From: Candidatus Pacearchaeota archaeon
Lineage (GTDB): Archaea; Nanobdellota; Nanobdellia; Pacearchaeales; GW2011-AR1
Direction: 5' to 3'
Assembly: GCA_016186375.1 (NCBI GenBank)
Contig: JACPLS010000064.1
Coordinates: 1-14,722, forward strand
DNA: 14,722 bases
The notes below the pieces were generated by a model that was not told where the DNA came from, ran no database searches, and saw only the letters and a program-made list of their open reading frames with translations. The translations under genes were made by a program, and so were the position numbers. Every line of letters starts with the position of its first letter. The first letter of the stretch is position 1. Positions 1 through 8,200 of the stretch are shown here, one piece after another.

Positions 1-225
1 AATTGGTCTGCACATAAATCTCACGATGTAAAGGTATGGAATGACTTACATCCAAGAATGCATTTAGTTTATCTGCCAAGCAATGCAAGTTTTCTAAATA
101 AAATTGCAAGAGTATTTGCATTTCTGTCGAGAGATGTTTTACAGAACAGTAACTTTCAAACTGTTAGAGAAGCAATGGAAAGAATTTCAAACTACTTTGA
201 AAAGGAGGGAAGTATTATGGTTTAG
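1..225 (+). pseudogene. IS630-type transposase, C-terminal remnant
   Basis: The reading frame is open from base 1 to a TAG at 223-225 and gives 74 residues; the 5' part lies outside the window. It begins NWSAHKS, which matches the D-N-x-S-x-H-K block of the second catalytic aspartate in IS630-family DDE transposases; the Asp itself would be just upstream. HPRMHLVYLP and FLSRDVLQNSNF follow, as in the C-terminal half of that family. The block that normally reads L-N-(Q/P)-(V/I)-E and carries the third catalytic residue reads LNKIA, so the glutamate is an alanine (codon 106-108). The usual tail of this branch, with an N-x-x-P-x-P-F-x-W signature, is absent; the protein stops after about ten residues of unrelated sequence. 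Both changes indicate a non-functional remnant. It is convergent with the minus-strand operon and is the only mobile-element trace seen. Confidence 0.78.
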
Positions 226-234
226 TGTAGTTAA
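217..234 (+). repeat. Direct repeat copy 1, candidate IS end
   Basis: ATGGTTTAGTGTAGTTAA matches positions 337-354 at 17 of 18 bases (G/C at one position), and the two copies start exactly 120 bp apart. This copy contains the stop codon of the transposase remnant. A repeat at the very end of a transposase gene suggests a terminal-repeat end of the element. The partner left end is not in the window, so this remains an inference. Confidence 0.6.
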
Positions 235-438
235 AAATAGTATTATCTACGATAAAAATAACTGCTGAAAATTAATAATAATTATTTCTCACCGATTAAT
301 AAAAAACATTCGGCAAGCAATTTGATAGTAATTATCATGGTTTAGTGTACTTAATTTATATGTAACAAACGAGCTATAATTAATGAGTATATATAGATAA
401 ATCCATAATTTCCAATCTTCTCATTTTTATTATCAATT
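226..438. other. Non-coding spacer between convergent genes
   Basis: This is 213 bases of AT-rich sequence between the transposase remnant (+) and the end of the surface-protein operon (-). It holds most of the 18-bp direct repeat pair and the hairpin at 323-337. A run of six T on the minus strand (306 to 301) could act as an oligo-T archaeal terminator for the operon, but it lies about 130 bases past the last stop codon. I see no promoter, RNA gene or small coding sequence in it. Confidence 0.5.
337..354 (+). repeat. Direct repeat copy 2, candidate solo IS end
   Basis: ATGGTTTAGTGTACTTAA is the second copy of the repeat at 217-234. It overlaps a small hairpin (TGATA-GTAAT-TATCA, 323-337). 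No coding sequence is linked to it. It could be the end of a second, deleted element or the relic of a nested insertion. Confidence 0.55.
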
Positions 439-1707
439 TCACTTCTTCTTATGCATATACTTCCTCAATACTAAGAACCATCCCAAATTTATCAATATCA
501 AAACAACAATTCCAATTAATAATATTGTTGTTGTAGAGCTTCCGCTCTTTGTCTTGGCTGATATTACATAACCAACTCCAATAGCAGTTATAGAATCTTC
601 TTTGACATCTAATTTGAAATCTTTCTGTGTTGATTGTGCCCCATATCTCAAGTAAACAGAAGAATCATAAATTCCTTTTTTCACTCCACCAGTGTCCCAA
701 TAGGATACCATTGTCTTTTTCGATAAAGGAGAAAAGTCATATGTCTGTGACTTAATGTCTGCCATAACTTCGTTTTTAGGATTATAAATCTCCATCTCAG
801 CATAAGCTCCTTTAATTTCCTCGCTCCATTGATTCTCAACAAGCATTTCAAACTTCGCTATTTCTCCAAGAGTGAAATCATTTACTTCAATTTGCTGCAA
901 GTCCAGAATAGGCTTTCCTACAGAAAACTCCCTCTCCAATCTTAAAGTTTCTTCGTCATAAAGAACAGTAGCGACAGCCCTGTATCTCCCAGAAGTCACA
1001 TTAGAGTTCCATGTATATGCAATCTCTCTTCTTTCACCGCTCTTTATTTCAACTTGATTTGTATTAAAACTATCAACTTTTTCATTTAAATTTCCATAAA
1101 TATCTATGTTTGCTCTAACTCTAACTAAATCCAATTTTCCTCTATTAATAACTGGAATAACAAAAGTAATTTTTCCAAGATTATCAGAAACAATATCCAA
1201 GCTCGCCTCCGCATATTTATTTGGATAAGGCACGAATACATGTATCTGTGTAGCAACAGCGACAGTGGCTCCAACAGAAGTTTCTCCTCCAGAGGTTTTA
1301 CTAGGAACTTGGACAGCCAAAATTTCTCCAATATGGGGCCCAGGAGATAATTGAGAAGGCATATTAAAAGTGTACTGTATCCTTTTCTCCCTTTCAGAAC
1401 TTTTCATCTTAAACGATACTTCAGAAAATTTAACACTTTGATTAAATTCCCCCTGCGCAATAATTACAACATCAATATCTTTATTCTCTGTATTAACAAT
1501 AGTAATTCCTCCGGAAACTTCTTTCCCTTCTTCATAATTAATATTGATTCTTCCTGGCGTGATTCCCAACGCACTTATTTGCGCACTTCCTATTACAAAA
1601 GCAAAAATAACCATTAATAATATTAACAATGCGTTAATTATTCTACTTTCTCTTCTGCTATTTTTTATCTTGTTCTGTAAAGATAAAATATTAAACATGC
1701 TATCCAT
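439..1707 (-). CDS. Double-TM protein with three Ig-like ectodomains
   Basis: This is a 422-residue protein with a membrane segment at residues 23-45 (a signal anchor or uncleaved signal peptide), a large outer region, a second membrane segment at about 393-415, and a basic tail ending YMHKKK. The outer region starts with LGITPGRININYEEG and GGITIVNTENKDIDVVI (about 48-85), then LSPGPHIGEILAVQVP (about 120-135). This is the pattern of PapD/COG1470-like Ig domains and of Gram-positive WxL-interacting proteins (DUF916). Two more beta-sandwich regions follow at roughly 167-264 and 265-370. It is the last gene of the operon, and its start overlaps the preceding gene by 8 bases. I chose the ATG at 1707 because GGGAGG (1712-1717) lies 4 bases upstream of it. 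A GTG at 1734 would place the Shine-Dalgarno inside the gene. An ATG at 1698 is possible but its spacing is 13 bases. A role as a surface scaffold is inferred from architecture only. Confidence 0.85.
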   Translation of the reverse strand: MDSMFNILSLQNKIKNSRRESRIINALLILLMVIFAFVIGSAQISALGITPGRININYEEGKEVSGGITIVNTENKDIDVVIIAQGEFNQSVKFSEVSFKMKSSEREKRIQYTFNMPSQLSPGPHIGEILAVQVPSKTSGGETSVGATVAVATQIHVFVPYPNKYAEASLDIVSDNLGKITFVIPVINRGKLDLVRVRANIDIYGNLNEKVDSFNTNQVEIKSGERREIAYTWNSNVTSGRYRAVATVLYDEETLRLEREFSVGKPILDLQQIEVNDFTLGEIAKFEMLVENQWSEEIKGAYAEMEIYNPKNEVMADIKSQTYDFSPLSKKTMVSYWDTGGVKKGIYDSSVYLRYGAQSTQKDFKLDVKEDSITAIGVGYVISAKTKSGSSTTTILLIGIVVLILINLGWFLVLRKYMHKKK

Positions 1708-2203
1708 TTTGCCTCCCGACAAAAGCCTCTCCACTTACTTGCTTACTTTCATCTATATCAAGTACAAGAGTCCGGTTCAAATTATCATTATGGTAAATAT
1801 CCACATCAAGTTGGGTGTTACCAGCATTTACAACTTCATATTCTTCTTTTCCACCCTCAATTTTCCTCAATTTCAAGTCAACAATAGAATTTATTGTCAA
1901 AGTCCTGACAGTACTTGGCAAAGCTCCCTCAATTTTCCAGTAATATTTTCCTGGTTCTAAGTGTAAAACTAAATAATTCTCTACAAATATTCTTTGTGGA
2001 GAGCTAAATTCAATATTATCATCTAATAATATCGCTTTTCCTTTCTCAAATGTGAATAAAACAGAATTATTTGTTGTATTATAATTATCAATTGGCCCTA
2101 TTACTAAAGGTCTCGCGTATCCAAACATTACTATCAAAGTAATCAAAGACCCAACTATAATTAAAAAGTCAATTCCATAAATTATCTTTTTGTTTATTTC
2201 CAT
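1700..2203 (-). CDS. Small single-TM protein with beta-rich ectodomain
   Basis: This is a 167-residue protein with a short basic N-terminus, one membrane segment at about residues 8-28 (IIYGIDFLIIVGSLITLIVM), and an outer region of about 135 residues. The outer region begins RPLVIGPIDNYNTTNNSVLFTFEKG and looks like one or two small beta-sandwich units. EFSSPQRIFV and LEPGKYYWKIEG are followed by TLTINSIVDLKL, EVVNAGNTQLDVDIY and a terminal IDESKQVSGEAFVG. This resembles unnamed proteins I associate with DPANN genomes; I cannot give it a family name. It has no catalytic motif and no cysteine. The gene sits 2 bases after the stop of the giant surface protein and overlaps the next gene by 8 bases, so the three products are very likely made together. 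It could be an anchor or assembly partner of the giant protein; that is inferred from position alone. Confidence 0.85.
   Translation of the reverse strand: MEINKKIIYGIDFLIIVGSLITLIVMFGYARPLVIGPIDNYNTTNNSVLFTFEKGKAILLDDNIEFSSPQRIFVENYLVLHLEPGKYYWKIEGALPSTVRTLTINSIVDLKLRKIEGGKEEYEVVNAGNTQLDVDIYHNDNLNRTLVLDIDESKQVSGEAFVGRQNG
1712..1717 (-). promoter_or_regulatory. Shine-Dalgarno for the 422-residue protein
   Basis: GGGAGG on the minus strand, 4 bases before the ATG at 1707. It lies within the last codons of the preceding gene, whose stop TAG sits inside ATGGATAG at the junction. This decides the start codon and suggests translational coupling. Confidence 0.7.
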
Positions 2204-2205
2204 TT

Positions 2206-5200
2206 TTATTCTCCTATTGTTGCTGTAAATGTGACGTTTGATTCTTTATACCCTGAAGGTTCAATATTCGGATCTGTAACAAGCATATCTATTAAAGCTA
2301 TATCAGTCGCATCAGTATAATTCAATTCCACAAGTGCAAGTTGCGGACTTCCACTAGCAGGCATATTGGTGAAAGTCGTTACGCTCTTGCCCCAGTCAAA
2401 TGAGCCATTTTCTGTAGATTTGTTGGCAATTTTATATCTATAGTATGTACTTGGATTTGCCTGTGTCAACCATAAATTAGTTCCTGCAACAGTAATATTC
2501 GTGAAAGAATTTCCATCATTCTGTATCTCAAACGGAGCAGGATCATTTCCCGTAGTGTTTGTTGTATTCTTGCTCTGCCCCTGGCTAAGCAATCCAAAAT
2601 CAATCTTACTTACAGGCATACTTATAGCAACTAGTGCTGATATGTTTAATCCAAACATGCTAGTCCATGACCCATTTTCCTGTCCATCGTTTGCCCTAAC
2701 ACTCCAGTTGTAATAATTATTATAATCAATTAAATACTGCAAATCACCAACTAAATTATAAGTTGTCCCTGAAATAGATTGCACATACCTTTCATCACTT
2801 CCTTTTCCACTACAACCTCCGCCAGCAGTATTATAACAAGTCAAGTTTAACTCATAAGTCATTGTATCAGAATCATAATCACTGCTCGTCCATGTAAATG
2901 AAGGTGTCCTGTTTGTAGTCTGATTCCAGTTCGTTGGTGTAACTAAAGTTACAATAGGCAGGCTGTTCACTCTCAATGTTCTTACTTCTGTCTGATTCTG
3001 TGTCCCTGCTCTGTCTTTTACAATTCCCTGATATGTGTAACTTCCTCTTGTTAAATTCGTCTTGTTTGAATAAAACTCCCATGATGTGTTTGACAGCCTA
3101 TAAAGCCCAGCATAATACGATTGATTTATCTCATCAGCTGTTAAACTCCTGTTAAATATCATAACTTGATCTATCAAACCACTGAAATTATTAGCTCCGT
3201 TATTGCCTCCGATATACAATTCAGAATTACTAGACAAATTATCTATATTGCTTATATCAGTACTTGCAACTTGTGCTCCATTTCTATAAGAAATAAGACT
3301 ATTACTTCCTCTGTCAACAACAACAACTAAATGCACCCATTCATTTGTAACGCTGCTTCCTAAGCTTGCTGTCTTTATTGCTGTTCCGTTAGCAACATTC
3401 GCATTCCATCCTCCTGCTCCTAATTCCATGTCATATCCAGGGGTGCCTGCGCTAGATCCTCCTTTAAAGATAGACATATCAAAGTTACCAACACTTGCAT
3501 AAGGATAAACCCACAATCCATAAGTAAATGCTCCTGTTCCAATATCTAATGTTCCAGTTGCGGGATCAGAAAAATTAACAGATTGATTAATTCCATTGAA
3601 CTGCATTGAATATCCATATTTTCCAGTTGAATTAACAAAAGCCCAACCTATAGTGCTTCCATTATTTCCATAAATGCTGTAATCCTTAACATGAGTTATA
3701 TTCTCTCCAATTGAGCTGGAATTTTCAAATCCAGCAAAGAGCATTAAACTATTATTATAAATAGTATAATTCGTCCCATTCCAATTCCACGTAAATTCAC
3801 TCAAACCAGTTGAATTTATACTTATATTTACCTGTGCTCCTCCTGTCTGAGTTATCTTAGTATTGTTAGCAAATGTTGGCGTAGTGAAATTAATAGCAGG
3901 AGTTTCACTAACGCTATAATTGCTGAAACCAGTCACATTGAATGAAACAGTTCCTGCATTTAACGATGTAAAGTTATAACAACCCATAGATGATATACAA
4001 GTTTCTCCAGCTCTAATTATTCGAGGATTGATAAAGTCTTTTCTCAAACTGTAAAAAGTAATATTAGCTGTTCTATTAAACCCAAAAGATCCAACAGTGT
4101 CGTTCACAAAAACACTATTATTTCTTATCCTAACGGAATCAGATAAATTAGTTCCAGACCCAGAAATGTTTGTTAAAAATTGAATTTCTCCAAAACTACT
4201 ATGCCTAAATATTGCAATTCCTCCTGTTCCTGTAAATGTATAATTTGATATATTTGTATCAATAATATAAGTATTATTTATCCCCGAAGAAGCAAACCTG
4301 ATATCGAAGAATGAATTGTTTGTTCCAACCAAAGATATATTAGTAAATGTATTATTGCTCGAACCAGCATCAGCAATAAATATTGCATCCTTTCTAGAAT
4401 TCCTTATTATAAAATCATATATCTGATTGCCATAACTTCCTAAATCTAATCCAATTCCATAACTATTTCCATCACCTGAATTGTTAATTATTGTATTATT
4501 TTGTGAATTTGTCAGATTTATCCCAGCAACACTATTATTTATTAACACATTTCCAGTCACGTTATTATAACTTCCATTCAAATAAATTCCTGCCTGAGAA
4601 TTGTCTATGATTGTGTTGTTTGCAATACTGCTCGATGAATTTATGTAAATTCCAATAGCATTAAGATTTATCGTATTATTTTTAAATATTACTGCTTTTA
4701 ATACAGAATATATCCCGTATAATGAGTTGTTAGCAACGGTATTATTATTAACTGTCGAAATAAGGACAAGTCCGTTTATTACAATTCCACTATTTGAATT
4801 ATTAATTACTAAATTATCATCTACACGAAAGGTGTTAGTATTGGCATCGGGATCAGTTATATTAACACCGAATTTATTAAAAGTAATTATATTTGATGTT
4901 ATATTGGCAAGTTGTGCTAATCTAGTATTTGCGATTTCAATTCCTGCCTCTCTATTAAAATTAACTGTATTATTATCAATGCTTGGTGAAACAAATCCTC
5001 CACTAATTCCCACCAAATTGGAATTGATGGTGTTATTTTTAATTCGGGGATTATTTTGTCCAGTGGGTCCTCTAAAAACAAAGCCAAATATGCTATTGTT
5101 ATCGGCATTATTAAACTCTATAATAATGCTTTGGCCTAATCTTATATCAAATCCATTTAAAGAATTATTAATTGCTACATTTAATGTTATATTCCAAGGT

Positions 5201-8200
5201 AATGATGCTGATGGAGAATTCATAAAAAGACCATTTAGAGAATTAAAAATTAGGCTGTTATTGACTATAGTATTATTAACACTTGTGCCAGTAATATTAA
5301 TTCCGTTTTTTGTATTGTTTCTTGCCTTATTATCAAATATGCTATTATTTTTATTATCATTTAATAATATGCCTTCGCCATCTGAGTCAAAAGTTCCATT
5401 AATAACAAGAGAATAATTAACATTATTAAACATTAAGCCATTGCCCATATTATTGCTTACATTTACATCTTTTATTGTGATATTTTGTCTTCCATTTGCA
5501 AACACGACACTCTGATTAAATGTAACATTACTTATCCAATAACCATTCCCATTGAATGTTACATTAGATGCAGTTATGTTAATACAAGTTGGCACTTCAA
5601 TAGGAACAATGTTTGCAATCTGTATATTCCCGCTATTATTGGCAGTAATGTTAATGCATCCATTTATAGGGTAATTAACTAAATGGACAGAAAGATTAGT
5701 TGAGTTAAAAGCGCTATTATTTGCAGCATCATAAACTAAGTAATTCCAATAATAAGTTCCATTTGTTGTCAAAGCCAGAGTTAAATTAGTTGAATTGCTT
5801 GTTCCCTTTAATTCTGTTCCATTTGTTCCAACAAGAGAAGAAGAAGCGTTCCAAACCCAAAGTGTTGCATTATTTAGTGCTGTGTCATCAGTTATGTTAG
5901 CATAAAAATAAATAATTCCTCTAGTCTCAACAGAATTATTAGCTGGGCTTTGCAAAGAAACATTAGGATTTATTGTATCACCTGTCGGTCCAAGCCAGCT
6001 CTGCAAACTTATATTCCCTGCCATTATCGGTGTATAGAAAGGAACAGACTGATTGCCAGCAAAATAATAAATAGTCAAATTAGCTGCTGTTAAATTATCA
6101 GTCATATTATAAACTAAGATGTTGCCAGAATTACTTGCATTAACAGTAAAATTAACAATTGCTCCGTTATTTATCTGCGCAGATAAATTACTCATAAACA
6201 TATTCTGCACAAATCGAATACTTATATTTACAGTATTATTTGTCGTGAAATTAATATATCTAAATTGTTGTGTTCCGTTTGCAGAGAATCTACTGCTTTG
6301 ATTCCTGTATATCTCCAAAACCTCAGAAGCGTTTAACGATTTACTGAATATCATTAATTCATCAACAGAACCATTAAGAAATTCAGAATTACTTGTTCTC
6401 CCTAATGCCCCAATTGAAGCCCTATTGAGAGAAAAAACACCAGTTCTGGTATAATTAAAATTTGACGCATCTAACGCTCCATCAATGAATAGATATGAAA
6501 CTCCAGTTCTGTCAGTAATAACAACATGATGCCATTTAGTATCAGTAATTGTAGTTGTTGATTTTATTTGGTTTGAAACACCGAAGTCGTCATTTCTTAT
6601 AAATCTTAAAATTTTATTATCTGCTGAACCGCTATTATATTGAATCGAGAACAAAGGATTACCATCGGTACTGCTACCTTCAGAATAAATTGTTCTGTCT
6701 ATTAAAGAAGTGCTGTCTGGTCTAAACCAAAATGAAATCGAAAAATTAGTTGATGATTTTACAATAGGAAGAGAATTTGCATTATCTATAGCAATATAAT
6801 CATTACTCCCGTCAAACTGAGAACAATATCCATACATGCAACCGCTTGTGCTAACCAAAGCACCACTCGTATAATTTCCATTATTATTTTTATGAGTTAA
6901 GTCATAACTCTTATTAATGCCAAAAGTTGAATTATCGCCATCGAAACTCCAATATGCGACTAAAGAGTTATTATAAGGTTCAGTGCTAGAAATATTCAAA
7001 TGAACAAAGCCAGACTCCTGCGTGACATTAGTGTCATTTGAAGCGTATGATGTGTCTCCTACTAAAGTTATAGGGTCAACAATATAATCAAACTCAATTC
7101 CTTCTCCCTGAATAAGTAAATCAAATATGTTTTGGGAATAATCGCTTATATTACTTAAATTTGTTAAATATATTTTATAGAAACTTTCATTAATAATATT
7201 ATCAAATATTGCTATAGTCTCATTTAAATCCTTCTCAAAAACAATTATAGAAGCATTTCCATTACTATAATTGCTATTGTTGCTTAATCGCGCATAAATA
7301 GATATATCATTATCTTTTGTCAAATTCTCTTCAAAAGTAACTCGTACAAAATGCCCTCCTGGAACAGTAACAGACCAATTATCATCTTTTTCCTTCACCG
7401 AATCATAAATATCCTCAATAAATTCCCTACTCTCATTTAAATGTTCTGCTTTAATAATCTCAATAATCTCAAAAGTCTGATTGCTCAGATGCGGAGCAAC
7501 CCATTCAATATAATCAATATATCCATCTTCATCCTCATCATAAAACTCAAATTTAATTTCTTGTTTTACAAATCTTTTTCCCTTATCTTCATCTAAATTT
7601 TTGTTATCGTTAAAATTATTTTTTAAATTATTGCTTTCGTTATTTGTCAAATTATCTTCGTTATTTTCCGTATTAATTTCATTAATTACATTTCCAGTTA
7701 TTGAATGATTTCCTTTTCCATCTTCAACGTTATTTTCTTGAGAAGCATTTTCATTATCATTGAAAAATTCAGTTTTATTCATTAAATTATTACTATCATT
7801 TATCTCTCCATTTTCATTAATATTTTGCCTTTCTCTATTTCCAGATATATTTCCAGTATTCAAATCTTCACCTATTTCTTCCACAATTTCAACTTCATTT
7901 ACATCATTAACTTCTTTCAAAACAGTTTCTTTATTAGTAAAATCATTATTATGCCAATATACTCTTATATGAGAAACATCTTTAACTGCAATTTTTCTGC
8001 TTAAATTGCTGCTTACAAGAACATCACTGTAATTCAAACCATCAGGTCCCATTACAATAACTTTTTTCCCGCTTATTGTTTTCTCTTCTAAAATTTGTGG
8101 TGCATCTGTATAATATTCTATAACATATTGTGTTGCATTATCAGTCAAAACAAGGTCAATATTGCTCTGGTTAGTCCTTCCTCCAGATAATTCAGAAATA

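Noticed and set aside
1708..1734. GTG start at 1734 for the Ig-like protein
   Set aside because: It would place the Shine-Dalgarno GGGAGG inside the gene and increase overlap with the preceding gene to 35 bases; the ATG at 1707 fits better.
1544..1960. Plus-strand open frame of 138 codons across the junction of the two small operon genes
   Set aside because: It is antisense to two well-supported genes with Shine-Dalgarno sites; no promoter or family resemblance was seen.
4727..5416. Plus-strand open frame of 229 codons antisense to the beta-helix of the giant protein
   Set aside because: It is opposite repeated Asn/Ile/Ser-rich rungs, whose codons give few stops on the other strand. The product is a Leu/Ile/Pro-rich string with no domain, signal or ribosome-binding site.
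4222..5664. Possible tandem DNA repeat array or CRISPR-like array, because AT-rich words such as ATTATTAAT recur
   Set aside because: The recurrence comes from degenerate beta-helix rungs at protein level; there are no identical repeats with regular unique spacers.
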